Source of the DNA: Marilutibacter aestuarii
GTDB lineage: Bacteria; Pseudomonadota; Gammaproteobacteria; Xanthomonadales; Xanthomonadaceae
DNA: 64,000 nucleotides
Direction of reading: 5' to 3'
NCBI RefSeq assembly: GCF_006546775.1
Contig: NZ_VICE01000001.1
Span: 32,697-96,696, forward strand
Position numbers and translations under genes: made by a program. Shown here piece after piece: positions 49,592 through 58,637 of this stretch. The notes under the pieces were generated by a model. It worked only from the letters and a program-made list of their open reading frames with translations, made no database searches and had not been told where the DNA came from. The stretch's first letter is position 1. Each line of letters starts with the position of its first letter.

Positions 49592-49911
49592 GGGATGCGG
49601 CCTCCCCGCCGCGTGACGACGTTATCCGACCCGTTCAGTTTTCGCCAGCCCCTGCCCGTGGCCCGCCCCATCTCTTTTGGCGCTGCTGCTTTCCAAGGGG
49701 CACTCGTCCAGTGAGTGGGAGTGGCCAGGGCGCGCCTTTCGACAAGCCGTAACGTCGTTGCGGCCCCTCCCCACGACTGCCCATGCCGGACCCGGCGCGG
49801 GCGCGCGTCCGGCACCGACCGGCTACCCGGACGCCCGACGGTGATCGGCGACCTTGCCTTCGCGCATCGCCAGCCTACTGCCGGGCCACTGCCGCCGTCT
49901 CCGTTCCGGCT
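49592..49911. other. Gene-free gap, nothing recognised
   Basis: Between the frameshifted gene and the end of pfp I see no coding frame with a credible start, no clear hairpin with a T-run and no repeat. It must contain the promoter of the frameshifted gene-DUF2846 pair (minus strand), but I cannot pick it out. Confidence 0.4.
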
Positions 49912-51168
49912 TCAGCCCGTCCAGCGCGGCAGCTTGCGCTTGACCGCGACGTTCTTCAGCGACACGTACTTCGGCAGTCCGTCGCGGCCGTACGGCGGCG
50001 GCGCCTCGCCGCGCACCAGGGGTTCGAGGTAGCGGCGTGCCGCGGCCCTGATCCCGTAGCCGTCGCGACGGATGAAGCCGGCCGGCATCTTCTTCTCGTG
50101 GTTGGCGACCCGCTCCAGCGGCGCCGGCTCGATCTTCCAGCGGTAGGGCGCGTCCGAGCCGCGCACGATGACCGGCATCACCGCGTTCATGCCCGCCAGT
50201 GCGTACTCCACCGCCTTGCGACCGACGGCCTGGGCCTGTTCCAGGTCGGTCGCGGAGGCGAGGTGGCGGGCCGAGCGCTGCAGGTAGTCGGGCAGGGTCC
50301 AGTGCACCTTCAGGCCCAGCGCATCCTTCACCCGCCCGGCCAGGAACGAGGCCACGCCGCCAAGCTGGGTATGGCCGAAGGAATCCTTGCCGCCGCCGGC
50401 ATCGGCGACGAAACGCCCGTCGGCGGTCTGGATGCCCTCGCTGGCGACGACCACGCAATAGCCGACCCGGTCGACGGTGGCCTTCACCCGGGCCAGGAAG
50501 TCGGCCTCGTCATAAGGGCGCTCCGGAAACAGGATCAGGTGAGGCGCCTGGTCGCGACCGTCGCCGGCCAGCCCCGCCGCGGCGGCCAGCCAGCCGGCAT
50601 GGCGGCCCATCGCCTCGTAGACGAAGACCTTGGTCGAGGTCTCGGCCATCGCCGCGACATCCAGCGCCGCTTCGCGCACCGAGACCGCCGTGTACTTGGC
50701 CGCCGAGCCGAAGCCGGGGCAGCAGTCGGTCACGGCCAGATCGTTGTCGACCGTCTTGGGTACGCCGATGCAGGCCAGCGGGTAGTCGAACGCCGCCGCG
50801 AGGCGCGAGACCTTCAGCGCAGTGTCGGCCGAGTCGTTGCCGCCGTTGTAGAGGAAGTACCGGACCTGGTGCGCCCGCAGCACCTCGAGCAGGCGCTCGT
50901 AGCGGGCGCGGTCGGCCTCGAGGGACTTCAGTTTGACCCGGCAGGAGCCGAAGGCGCCGCCGGGGGTATGGGCGAGGGCGCGGATGGCCGCGATCGACTC
51001 CTTCGAGGTGTCGATCAGGTCCTCGGCGAGCGCACCGAGGATGCCATTGCGGGCGGCGAGCACCTTGACCCGCCGGGCGCGGGCGGTCTGGATCACCGCC
51101 GAGGCGGTGGCGTTGATGACGGCGGTGACACCGCCGGACTGGGCGTAAAGCAGGGTGCCTTGGGCCAT
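49912..51168 (-). CDS. pfp: Pyrophosphate-dependent 6-phosphofructokinase
   Basis: The enzyme reversibly phosphorylates fructose 6-phosphate with pyrophosphate. The 418-residue length and sequence follow the Xanthomonad PPi type: YAQSGGVTAVINATASAVI at the N-terminus, GGNDSADTALKVS and IGVPKTVDNDLAVTDCCPGFGSAAKY. The PKTVDND motif (lysine, instead of PGTIDND in ATP enzymes) supports PPi as phosphoryl donor. In the usual GGDD/GGDG position this protein has GGND. The start at 51168 has a GGAGAG site. Together with ppa and hppA it suggests that pyrophosphate is a managed energy currency here. Divergent from adk. Confidence 0.92.
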   Translation of the reverse strand: MAQGTLLYAQSGGVTAVINATASAVIQTARARRVKVLAARNGILGALAEDLIDTSKESIAAIRALAHTPGGAFGSCRVKLKSLEADRARYERLLEVLRAHQVRYFLYNGGNDSADTALKVSRLAAAFDYPLACIGVPKTVDNDLAVTDCCPGFGSAAKYTAVSVREAALDVAAMAETSTKVFVYEAMGRHAGWLAAAAGLAGDGRDQAPHLILFPERPYDEADFLARVKATVDRVGYCVVVASEGIQTADGRFVADAGGGKDSFGHTQLGGVASFLAGRVKDALGLKVHWTLPDYLQRSARHLASATDLEQAQAVGRKAVEYALAGMNAVMPVIVRGSDAPYRWKIEPAPLERVANHEKKMPAGFIRRDGYGIRAAARRYLEPLVRGEAPPPYGRDGLPKYVSLKNVAVKRKLPRWTG

Positions 51169-51382
51169 GGGGCTCTCCGTGCGCTGGAAAGGGGGGCGGG
51201 ACCGGTCCGGGCGGAGTTCTCGTCCATTGGGCGGATTTGCCCGGACAATGCCCGGAAATACCGCCCGGATGCGGTAAGCTGGACACCGTTTCGCCCGGCC
51301 GGGCGGGTCGTGCGCTCCAGTGTAGCGCCACCGCGGCGGCACCATGCGGGCCCGCTTTTCCGTCTCTTGTGGAGCGATGTTG

Positions 51383-51961
51383 ATGCGATTGGTACTTCTG
51401 GGCGCGCCGGGTTCCGGCAAGGGGACGCAGGCGGCCCGCCTCAAGGATCACCTCCAGGTCCCCCACATTTCCACCGGCGACCTGCTGCGCGCCGAAGTGG
51501 CCGCCGGCAGCAAGCTGGGCCTGGAGGCCAAGGAAGTCATGGCCCGCGGGCAGCTGGTCAGCGACGCCATCCTGCTGGGCATGCTCGAGGATCGCTTCTC
51601 GCGCCCGGACACCGCCAACGGCTTCATCCTCGACGGCTACCCGCGCAACCTCGCCCAGGCCGACGCCCTGGACACCCTGCTCAAGCGCATCGGCCAGCCG
51701 ATGGAGGCCGCCGTCCAGCTCGAGGTCCCGACCGAGCTGCTGGTCGAGCGCATCGCCGGCCGCGCCGCCGCCGAGGGCCGGGCCGACGACACGCCCGAAT
51801 CGGTGCGCACGCGACTGGGCGTCTACAACGACCAGACCGCGCCGGTGATCGAATTCTTCCGCCAGCACGGCCAGCTGACCGTGGTCGACGGCGTGGGTTC
51901 GATGGACCAGGTCTTCACCCGCATCATCGAAGCGATCGAGCCCGTCCGCGAGGTCGGCTGA
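51383..51961 (+). CDS. adk: Adenylate kinase (short form)
   Basis: Adk interconverts ATP + AMP with 2 ADP. The 192-residue product has the P-loop GAPGSGKGTQ (7-16), the AMP-binding segment HISTGDLLRAEVAAGS and the FILDGYPRNLAQADALD block. It lacks the roughly 30-residue LID insertion of E. coli Adk, so it is the short form common in Xanthomonads. Of two in-frame ATG codons, the one at 51383 is 8 nt from the GGAG site and is preferred over 51377. It is divergent from pfp and lies upstream of mpl. Confidence 0.95.
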   Translation: MRLVLLGAPGSGKGTQAARLKDHLQVPHISTGDLLRAEVAAGSKLGLEAKEVMARGQLVSDAILLGMLEDRFSRPDTANGFILDGYPRNLAQADALDTLLKRIGQPMEAAVQLEVPTELLVERIAGRAAAEGRADDTPESVRTRLGVYNDQTAPVIEFFRQHGQLTVVDGVGSMDQVFTRIIEAIEPVREVG

Positions 51962-52042
51962 GTCCCATCGCGGTGCGCGCGGTGCCGTCCCGGACACCGC
52001 GCCAGCGCGCAGTCCGCCGCCGGGCGCACGGATCGTAGACGC

Positions 52043-53434
52043 ATGAAACTGCATATCCTCGGTATCGCCGGCACCTTCATGGGCGGCGTCGCCGCGCTGG
52101 CCCGCGAGCTCGGCCACGAGGTCGAAGGCAGCGATCAGGCGGTGTACCCGCCGATGTCGACCCAGCTCGAGCAGCTCGGCATCGCCCTGCGCAAGGGCTA
52201 CCTGCCCGGCAACATCTCCGCCGACTGCGACGAGATCGTGGTCGGCAATGCCCTTTCGCGCGGCAATCCGGCCGTCGAGCAGGTCCTCGACGATGGGCGC
52301 CGTTACATTTCCGGCGCGCAGTGGCTGAGCGAACGGGTCCTGCCCGGCCGCGACACCCTCGCCGTCGCCGGCACCCACGGCAAGACCACCACGACCACCA
52401 TCCTGACGTACCTGCTGCAGGCGGCGGGACGTGCGCCGGGATTCCTCATCGGCGGCGTCGCCGAGGACTTCGGCGTGTCCGCCAGGCTGGGGGGCGCGCC
52501 GGCGGCCGAACCCTCGTCCGGTCGCCCCTTGTTCGTGGTGGAGGCCGACGAGTACGACACGGCCTTCTTCGACAAGCGCAGCAAGTTCGTGCACTACCGG
52601 CCGCTGGTCGCGATCCTCAACAACCTCGAGTTCGACCACGCCGACATCTTCCCGGACGTGGCCGCGATCCAGCGCCAGTTCCACCACCTGGTGCGGACCG
52701 TGCCGCGCCGCGGCCGCCTGGTGGTCAACGGGGAGGACCCGCGCCTGGCCGAAGTGCTCGAAATGGGCTGCTGGACCCCGGTCGAGCGGTTCGGCCTGGA
52801 GGGCGAGGGCCTGGACTGGACCGCGCGCCTGCTGGCCGCGGACGGCAGTGCCTTCGTGGTGGTCCATCGCGGCGCGGCACTGGGCGAGGTCCACTGGCCC
52901 CTGCTGGGCCGGCACAACGTGATGAATGCGCTGGCGGCACTGGCCGCCTGCGCCGCGGTGGGCGTCGACGTGGCCGGGCTGTTGCCGGCCCTGTCGAACT
53001 TCCGCAGCGTGAAGCGCCGAATGGAGCATCTGGGCGAGGCGCGGGGGATCACCGTCTACGACGACTTCGCGCACCACCCCACCGCGATACGCACGACGCT
53101 GGAGGGCCTGCGGGCGCGTGTCGGCGGCGCGCGCATCGTGGTGGCGATGGAGCCGCGCAGCAATTCCATGCGCCTGGGCGCGCATGCGCAGGCGCTCGCC
53201 CCCTCGCTCGACGGTGCCGATGCGGTTGTGTTCCTGCACCGCCCCGAGCTGGCCTGGGACGCGGCGCGGGTGGTGGCCGACGTGCGCGGGGACGCGGTCG
53301 CCGCCGCCGACGTCGACGCCCTCATCCAGGCCCTGGTCGAACGCACGCGCGATGGCGACCACGTGGTCTTCATGTCGAACGGCGGTTTCGACGGCGCGCC
53401 GCGCCGCTTCCTCGCCCGGCTGCGCGACGACTGA
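52043..53434 (+). CDS. mpl: UDP-N-acetylmuramate:L-alanyl-gamma-D-glutamyl-meso-diaminopimelate ligase
   Basis: Mpl attaches recycled murein tripeptide directly to UDP-MurNAc, so the cell can reuse peptidoglycan. The 463-residue protein is a Mur ligase with the N-terminal UDP-binding start MKLHILGIAGTFMGGVAALA, the ATP P-loop GTHGKTTTTTILTYLL near 110 and the metal-region segment EADEYDTAFFDKRSKFVHYRP. The C-terminal domain has DDFAHHPTAIRTTLEGLR and SNGGFDGAPRRFL. The short Ile-Ala-Gly-Thr-Phe-Met-Gly start distinguishes Mpl from MurC. It is 81 bp downstream of adk. Confidence 0.95.
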   Translation: MKLHILGIAGTFMGGVAALARELGHEVEGSDQAVYPPMSTQLEQLGIALRKGYLPGNISADCDEIVVGNALSRGNPAVEQVLDDGRRYISGAQWLSERVLPGRDTLAVAGTHGKTTTTTILTYLLQAAGRAPGFLIGGVAEDFGVSARLGGAPAAEPSSGRPLFVVEADEYDTAFFDKRSKFVHYRPLVAILNNLEFDHADIFPDVAAIQRQFHHLVRTVPRRGRLVVNGEDPRLAEVLEMGCWTPVERFGLEGEGLDWTARLLAADGSAFVVVHRGAALGEVHWPLLGRHNVMNALAALAACAAVGVDVAGLLPALSNFRSVKRRMEHLGEARGITVYDDFAHHPTAIRTTLEGLRARVGGARIVVAMEPRSNSMRLGAHAQALAPSLDGADAVVFLHRPELAWDAARVVADVRGDAVAAADVDALIQALVERTRDGDHVVFMSNGGFDGAPRRFLARLRDD

Positions 53435-53471
53435 GTGCGCGCCGCGCGCCGGGCGGGATGACGCCGCGTGG

Positions 53472-54083
53472 ATGATGCGTAACACTGGGCGCGTGTCGAC
53501 CCCACCGCTCCCCGTCGAATCGCTGCCGCTGTTCCCGCTCCACGCCGTGCTGCTGCCCGGCGCGGCGATGAGCCTGCGCGTTTTCGAGCCCCGCTACCTC
53601 GACCTGGTCCGCGAATGCGGGCGCAACGGGCATGGGTTCGGCATCTGCCTGATCATCGACGGCGAGGAGGTCGGGGCGGTCGCCTCCGCCGCGGCCTACG
53701 GCACCGAAGCGGTGGTCGAGGACTTCGCGACCGGCGACGACGGCCTGCTGGTCCTGCACGTGAGGGGCGGGCGCCGCTTCCACGTGCATCGCGTCCGCGT
53801 GCGCGACAATGGCCTCCAGGTCGCCGACGTCAGCTGGTGCGCCGACGATGTGGTCGAGCCCCTGCAACCCGAACATGGCCTGCTGGCGACCCTGCTGCAC
53901 GAGGTCATCGACAAGGTCGGTGGCGAGCACGCAAAGGCCGACGAGTCGCGCTTCGACGACGCCGCCTGGGTCGGCTGGCGGCTGGCGGAAATGCTGCCGC
54001 TCGAGAATCCGCAGCGCCAGGTGCTGCTGCAGACCCAGGATCCCCACGAGCGCCTGCAGCAGGTCCTCGCGCTACTGCCCTGA
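53472..54083 (+). CDS. LON peptidase substrate-binding domain protein
   Basis: The 203-residue protein consists of the LON N-terminal (substrate-recognition) domain only: LPLFPLHAVLLPGAAMSLRVFEPRYLDLVRECGRNGHGFG then GTEAVVEDFATGDDGLLVLHVRGGRRFHV. There is no AAA+ or protease part. Stand-alone members are widespread and of unknown role; binding of unfolded proteins is inferred from Lon. Two adjacent ATG codons (53472, 53475) or a GTG at 53493 could start it. It follows mpl by 37 bp and overlaps the convergent gene's 3' end by 12 bp. Confidence 0.85.
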   Translation: MMRNTGRVSTPPLPVESLPLFPLHAVLLPGAAMSLRVFEPRYLDLVRECGRNGHGFGICLIIDGEEVGAVASAAAYGTEAVVEDFATGDDGLLVLHVRGGRRFHVHRVRVRDNGLQVADVSWCADDVVEPLQPEHGLLATLLHEVIDKVGGEHAKADESRFDDAAWVGWRLAEMLPLENPQRQVLLQTQDPHERLQQVLALLP

Positions 54084-56087
54084 GCGGTCCGCCACCGTGT
54101 GCAGGCGCAGTACCGGCAGGCCGGTGTCGGGGTGCACGCCCTCGGCCTGCTCGAATCCGGTCAGGGCTTCGCGGACGGCGGCGAAGGTTTCGCCCTCGTC
54201 CGGCTCGGGACGCCACAGCGCGAATAGGTCGAAGGGCCGTGCCAGGTACAGGCGCTGGGTCGCGCCCAGCCATAGCGGCGTGCCGTCGTCGAGCGCGGCC
54301 GGGGCGGGCCACAGGCGCAGGGCCAGCATGCGCGGTGCCTGGCCCGGCGTAGCGGGCACGTCGCGCACCATCAGCAGCGACTCGGCCTGCGCATCGAGCG
54401 TCGCCGGCAGCACGGGTTGCGCCTGGGCGGGCGTGTCGTCGTCGAGCAGGCCGACGGTCGCCGTCCAGTCCGCCTGGGGCTGCACGCGCCAGCCTTCGGC
54501 CTCAAGCGCGAGTTGCAGCGGTGCCAGCGGGCCGGCGACCTGGAGGTCGAGCGTCCACCGGCGGCGCACGTCGCGTTCGTCGCGCTGGGCCGGCAGGGTC
54601 TGCCAGTCGTCCCGCCACCAGTCCGCGTCGCTGACGATGCGAAGCGGCGCCACCGCCTGGAACTTCGCCAGCAGGCCGTCCGCCGCGCGCGGCGCGTGCC
54701 AGGCCGCGGCGGCGAGGAAGCTGCCATAGAACATCCACGCCAGCGGCCGCATCCAGAACGAGCGCGCCTGGTGGCTGCGATACGCCAGTCCCAGCACCAG
54801 CAGCCAGACGATGCCGAACAGGGTGCCGCCGACGATGTCGCTCAGCCAGTGCGCGCCCAGGTACAGCCGTGCGAAGCCGATCAGCGTGGTGGCGACGCCG
54901 GCCACCAGGTACGGCCAGACGCGCTTGCGTCCCGGCAACTCACGGGCGATCAGGACCGCGAAGAACCCGAACACCACCGTGGCCATCGTCACCGATACCG
55001 AGGGGAAGCCGAAGCCGGCCGGGGCGGTCGGTGGCCGCGGCATGTCGATGGCCGCCTCCAGCAGCGCGGTGAGGACCAGGCCGAACACGATGGCCGCGAT
55101 CCAGTGCGCGGCGGCCATCCAGCGCCGCCGCCAGAGCAGGTAGACCAGCGGCACGGCCGCGGCGGTACCCAGTACCGGCAGGTCGCCCAGGCTCGCCAGC
55201 GCCGCCATCATCCGGTCGGCCAGCGGATTGCGCAGGCTCCACATGAAGGTGTGCACGCTGTGGTCGAGCGGCAGCGGCCCGCCGCTGGCGAACAGCGTCG
55301 CCAGCAGCGAGAACCAGGTCCAGCTGATCGCCAGCAGGCAAAGCGCGAGGATCACCAGGGACGGCGATTCGGGTCGGTTGGGGTCGACCAGCGCGGAGGC
55401 ATAGCGACCCATCCGCGGATGTCGGCGGAACCAGTCCAGCGCCCGTGCCAGCCACTTGTCGGCATGCATCGCCGACCAGCGCCAGGTGTAGAGCACCGTG
55501 GCCCACACCAGCCCCAGCGCGACCAGCAGCACGCCGAACACGATGGCCAGGCGGTCCGCCACCGCGGCGACGGCCTCGTAGGAGGCCCCCAGTATCCAGC
55601 CCGGGGCGAGGAACAGGGCGGCCCAGCCGACGCAGGCGACCACGCTGGGCAGCAGGTAGCGCGGGAAGGGCATGCGCAGCATGCCGGCGATGGCGGGAAC
55701 GAAGGGTCGCACCGCGCCGACGAATCGGGCGATGAAGATGCTCTTGACCCCGTGGCGCCGGAACATCGACTCGCTGCGTTCCAGCCATTGCGGGTAGCGC
55801 GAGAACGGCCAGCGCTGGCGCAGTTGCGGCCCCCAGAGGCGACCGACCCAGTAGCTCAGGGTATCGCCGAGCAGGGCGCCCAGGGCCGCGGCGGCGAGGG
55901 CGTAGGGCCCGTTGATGTGCCCCAGCCCGACCATCGCGCCGACGGCGAACAGCAGGGGCAGGGCCGGGACCACGATGCCCAGGATCACCAGTGCGTCGCA
56001 GAACGCGATCAGGAAGATCAACGCGCCGGCGGCGGTGGGGTGTGCCGCGATCCAGGCGGTCGCATTTTCGATCCAGGCCGATTCCAT
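54072..56087 (-). CDS. DedA - PAP2 phosphatase - LssY fusion membrane protein
   Basis: The 671-residue protein combines three domains. Residues 1-185 are DedA/SNARE-associated-like, with VPALPLLFAVGAMVG, LGDTLSYWVGRLWG and FIARFVGAVRPFVPAIAGM. About 240-440 form a PAP2 acid phosphatase-like membrane domain, with DMPRPPTAPAGFGFPSVS and GFARLYLGAHWLSDIVGG. About 470-645 are a soluble C-terminal domain like LssY. PAP2 domains remove phosphate from lipid phosphates such as undecaprenyl pyrophosphate, and DedA proteins handle membrane lipids. In the second PAP2 motif the expected PSGH reads PSVS, so a key histidine is missing. The domain may bind lipid rather than hydrolyse it. It is divergent from the small kinase gene. 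Confidence 0.88.
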   Translation of the reverse strand: MESAWIENATAWIAAHPTAAGALIFLIAFCDALVILGIVVPALPLLFAVGAMVGLGHINGPYALAAAALGALLGDTLSYWVGRLWGPQLRQRWPFSRYPQWLERSESMFRRHGVKSIFIARFVGAVRPFVPAIAGMLRMPFPRYLLPSVVACVGWAALFLAPGWILGASYEAVAAVADRLAIVFGVLLVALGLVWATVLYTWRWSAMHADKWLARALDWFRRHPRMGRYASALVDPNRPESPSLVILALCLLAISWTWFSLLATLFASGGPLPLDHSVHTFMWSLRNPLADRMMAALASLGDLPVLGTAAAVPLVYLLWRRRWMAAAHWIAAIVFGLVLTALLEAAIDMPRPPTAPAGFGFPSVSVTMATVVFGFFAVLIARELPGRKRVWPYLVAGVATTLIGFARLYLGAHWLSDIVGGTLFGIVWLLVLGLAYRSHQARSFWMRPLAWMFYGSFLAAAAWHAPRAADGLLAKFQAVAPLRIVSDADWWRDDWQTLPAQRDERDVRRRWTLDLQVAGPLAPLQLALEAEGWRVQPQADWTATVGLLDDDTPAQAQPVLPATLDAQAESLLMVRDVPATPGQAPRMLALRLWPAPAALDDGTPLWLGATQRLYLARPFDLFALWRPEPDEGETFAAVREALTGFEQAEGVHPDTGLPVLRLHTVADRSGQ

Positions 56088-56188
56088 CGCGGAATTATGG
56101 CGGACGATCGCGCTTTGCGCCCATGCAGGACGGCACGCCCGAGGCGATCTTCCGGGCCAAACGCGGCCGCGCGTCCTAGAATCGTCCG

Positions 56189-56839
56189 ATGTCGATCGAA
56201 GTATCCGCCCTGAAGTCCGACAGTTTCGGCCGTATCGCGCTGATGCGCGACGAGGCCGGCCTGTTCGTCCGTCGCGACCTCGCCCACGTGCCGCTGTGGC
56301 TGCGCCTGCCGGCCTGGTGGCTGGCCCGGCGCGAGGCCGCGGCCCTGCGCGCCGTGGTCGGACTGGACGCCGTGCCGCAACTGCGTGCCTGGACCGGGCG
56401 CTGCCTGGATCGCAGCTTCATGGCCGGCGCGGCGATGTACCAGCGCCCCCCCCGCGGCGACCTGGCGTACTTCCGCCGCGCCCGGCGCCTGCTGCAGGGC
56501 CTGCACCGGCACGGGATCGCCCACAACGACCTGGCCAAGGAAGCCAACTGGCTGGTGCTCGAGGACGGCACGCCGGCGATCATCGATTTCCAGCTCGCCG
56601 TCCGTGGCCGGCCCCGCTCGCGCTGGATGCGCCTGCTCGCGCGCGAGGACCTGCGCCACCTGCTCAAGCACAAGCGGACCTACTGCCCCGACGCCATCAC
56701 CCCGGTCGAACGGCGGCTGCTCAAGCGCCGCTCCTGGCTGCGCGAGGCCTGGTTCGCCACGGGCAAGCCGGTCTACCGGTTCGTCACCCGTCGAATCCTC
56801 CACTGGGAGGACAACGAAGGCCAGGGGCCCAAGCCCTGA
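56189..56839 (+). CDS. Small protein/lipopolysaccharide kinase-like protein
   Basis: The 216-residue protein has the compact eukaryotic-like/Kdo-kinase fold. GIAHNDLAKEANWLVLEDG gives the catalytic loop (H-x-D and downstream N) near 110-128, and AIIDFQLAV gives the metal-binding D-F segment. The N-lobe is reduced and has no obvious glycine-rich loop. It resembles RIO/WaaP-type kinases. Substrates could be LPS core sugar or a protein; nothing here decides. It starts 101 bp from the divergent membrane phosphatase gene and 74 bp upstream of an SDR gene. Confidence 0.7.
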   Translation: MSIEVSALKSDSFGRIALMRDEAGLFVRRDLAHVPLWLRLPAWWLARREAAALRAVVGLDAVPQLRAWTGRCLDRSFMAGAAMYQRPPRGDLAYFRRARRLLQGLHRHGIAHNDLAKEANWLVLEDGTPAIIDFQLAVRGRPRSRWMRLLAREDLRHLLKHKRTYCPDAITPVERRLLKRRSWLREAWFATGKPVYRFVTRRILHWEDNEGQGPKP

Positions 56840-56913
56840 ATCCAGCGCGTCGACATCGGATTACCGCGCCCCGCGATACCCTGCAGTCCAATCAACGGTC
56901 ACCAATCACCCCT

Positions 56914-57729
56914 ATGAGCCTGAGCGGCAAGACCCTCTTCATCACCGGCGCCTCGCGCGGCATCGGTCGCGCCATTGCCCTGCGCGCCGCCCGCGACGGT
57001 GCCAACATCGCCGTGGTCGCCAAGTCCGGCGTGCCCAACCCCAAGCTGCCGGGGACCATCCACAGCGTCGCCGCGGAGGTCGAGGCCGCCGGCGGCCAGG
57101 CGCTGGCCCTGCAGTGCGACATCCGCGAGGAAGACCAGGTGCGCGCCGCGGTCGCCGCCACCGTCGACGCCTTCGGCGGGCTGGACATCCTGGTCAACAA
57201 CGCGAGCGCGATCTGGTTGCGCGGCGCGCTCGACACGCCGATGAAGCGCTTCGACCTGATGCAGGAGGTCAACGCCCGCGGCAGCTTCCTGTGCGCGCAG
57301 GCCTGCCTGCCGCACCTGCTGGAGGCGCCGAATCCGCATGTCCTGACGCTGGCCCCGCCGCCTTCGCTCGACCCGAAGTGGTGGGGGCCACATACCGCCT
57401 ACACCCTGGCGAAGATGGGCATGAGCTTCGTCACCCTGGGCCTGGCGGCGGAGTTCGGTCCCCGCGGCGTGGCGATCAACGCCCTGTGGCCGCGCACCCT
57501 GATCGCGACCGACGCGCTCAACATGATCCCCGGGGTCGACACCGCGAACGCCCGCACGCCGGCGATCATGGGCGACGCCGCCCACGCGGTGCTGACGCGC
57601 CCGGCCGAGGGCTTCAGCGGCCGCTTCCTGATCGACGACGAAGTCCTGGCCGAGGCGGGGGTCGAGGACTTCGATGTCTATGCGGTCGACCCCGGCAAGC
57701 CCCTGCTGCCCGACCTCTTCCTCGATTGA
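56914..57729 (+). CDS. Short-chain dehydrogenase/reductase (HSDL2-like)
   Basis: The 271-residue classical SDR has the NAD(P) loop TGASRGIGRAIALRAARDG (about 11-29), NNAS in LVNNASAIWLRG and the catalytic Tyr-x3-Lys in HTAYTLAKMGMSFV. The serine of the triad is probably in APPPSLDP. The phrase PGTIHSVAAEVEAAGGQALALQCDIR and the C-terminal GFSGRFLIDDEVLAEAGVEDFDVY match the hydroxysteroid-dehydrogenase-like protein 2 group, found near fatty-acid metabolism genes. Substrate is not known. It is followed within 43 bp by a glyoxalase gene, and the two may form an operon. Confidence 0.85.
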   Translation: MSLSGKTLFITGASRGIGRAIALRAARDGANIAVVAKSGVPNPKLPGTIHSVAAEVEAAGGQALALQCDIREEDQVRAAVAATVDAFGGLDILVNNASAIWLRGALDTPMKRFDLMQEVNARGSFLCAQACLPHLLEAPNPHVLTLAPPPSLDPKWWGPHTAYTLAKMGMSFVTLGLAAEFGPRGVAINALWPRTLIATDALNMIPGVDTANARTPAIMGDAAHAVLTRPAEGFSGRFLIDDEVLAEAGVEDFDVYAVDPGKPLLPDLFLD

Positions 57730-57772
57730 CCGGGTGCGCCGCCCGCGCGCCTTTGCAAGGAGTCCACACCCC

Positions 57773-58192
57773 ATGAAATACCTGCACACCATGGTCCGCG
57801 TCCGCGACCTCGACGCATCGATGAAGTTCTTCTGCGAAGGCCTCGGCCTGGTCGAGAACCGCCGCAAGGACTACCCGGAAGGCCGTTTCACCCTGGTCTA
57901 CCTGGGGGCGCCGGAGAATCCGGAAGCCGAGGTCGAGCTGACCTGGAACCACGACGACGAGGCCTACACTGGCGGCCGCAACTTCGGTCACCTGGCCTTC
58001 GCCGTCGACGACATCTACGCGACCTGCCAGCACCTGCAGGACATGGGCGTGACCATCAACCGCCCGCCGCGCGACGGCCACATGGCGTTCGTGCGCTCGC
58101 CCGATGGTATTTCCGTCGAACTCCTGCAGAAGGGAGACCGTCTCGCGCCGGCCGAGCCCTGGGCCTCGATGGCCAACACCGGCAGCTGGTAA
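57773..58192 (+). CDS. gloA: Lactoylglutathione lyase (glyoxalase I) family protein
   Basis: Converts the hemithioacetal of methylglyoxal and glutathione to S-lactoylglutathione. The 139-residue product keeps all four metal ligands expected of the VOC fold: H5, E55 (in EVELTWNH), H73 (in FGHLAFAV) and E116 (in ISVELLQKG). It is the compact bacterial length, so likely the Ni/Co type. An AAGGAG ribosome site precedes the ATG. VOC proteins are diverse and a related isomerase is possible, but the ELTWNHD and YTGGRNFGHLAF segments are typical of GloA. Confidence 0.9.
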   Translation: MKYLHTMVRVRDLDASMKFFCEGLGLVENRRKDYPEGRFTLVYLGAPENPEAEVELTWNHDDEAYTGGRNFGHLAFAVDDIYATCQHLQDMGVTINRPPRDGHMAFVRSPDGISVELLQKGDRLAPAEPWASMANTGSW

Positions 58193-58265
58193 TCGGGAGG
58201 ACGCGAAGCCCTCGCTTCATTGCCACGTCCGGCGCCCCCCCCGGGCGACCGTGGCCGCGGCGGAT

Positions 58266-58473
58266 CGGTAGGGTGCAATAAGCGAAGCGCATTGCACCGT
58301 GCGAGGTGGCGCTTGGAGCAACGTCGACTTTCAATGCGCCGCCGCGCGTTGTGGCAGCCAATGAACGAGCGGCGCTTCGAACACCGCAGGAACGCTTGCG
58401 CGAGGCAAAACCCATCGTGCGTCGTGTCCACGAGCGACGGTGGGTATCGCCTTCGGCTCGACCCACCCTACGG
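58266..58473. repeat. 208-bp element with terminal inverted repeats (MITE/REP-like)
   Basis: The ends CGGTAGGGTG and CACCCTACGG are inverted copies (9 of 10 bases). Each end also holds its own hairpin: GGTGCAAT...ATTGCACC on the left and GGTGGGT...ACCCACC on the right. The hairpin loops carry AGCGAAGCGC and CGCCTTCGGCTCG, a pattern familiar from dispersed proteobacterial repeats. No long coding frame is present between them. Confidence 0.6.
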
Positions 58474-58517
58474 CGACGTCTCAGCCGCCCCCCGCCCGGC
58501 AACCCCGCCCACCGTCA

Positions 58518-58537
58518 TCCCAGCGAACGCTGGGATC
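58518..58537. repeat. Short palindromic dispersed-repeat sequence
   Basis: ATCCCAGCG-AA-CGCTGGGAT is a perfect 9-bp palindrome set in GTC...CCAG. It is of the type scattered in many copies through Xanthomonad and Burkholderia genomes. Its copy number in this genome cannot be seen here. Confidence 0.6.
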
Positions 58538-58564
58538 CAGCTTCTTCTACGGCGGGCGGTTCCA

Positions 58565-58597
58565 CCCCCGGCCCGGGCGCCAGCGCCCGGGCGTTCG
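58565..58597. repeat. Diverged third unit of the 67-bp repeat
   Basis: It keeps the outer frame CCCCCGGCCC...GGGCGTTCG of the two units below. The inner hairpin arms are changed on both sides together (GCCCGGGCGC/GCGCCCGGGC), so the structure is maintained. Confidence 0.55.
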
Positions 58598-58637
58598 TGG
58601 CCGCGCGAACCGGTGGTTCGCAAGCCGCGTCCCCTCA

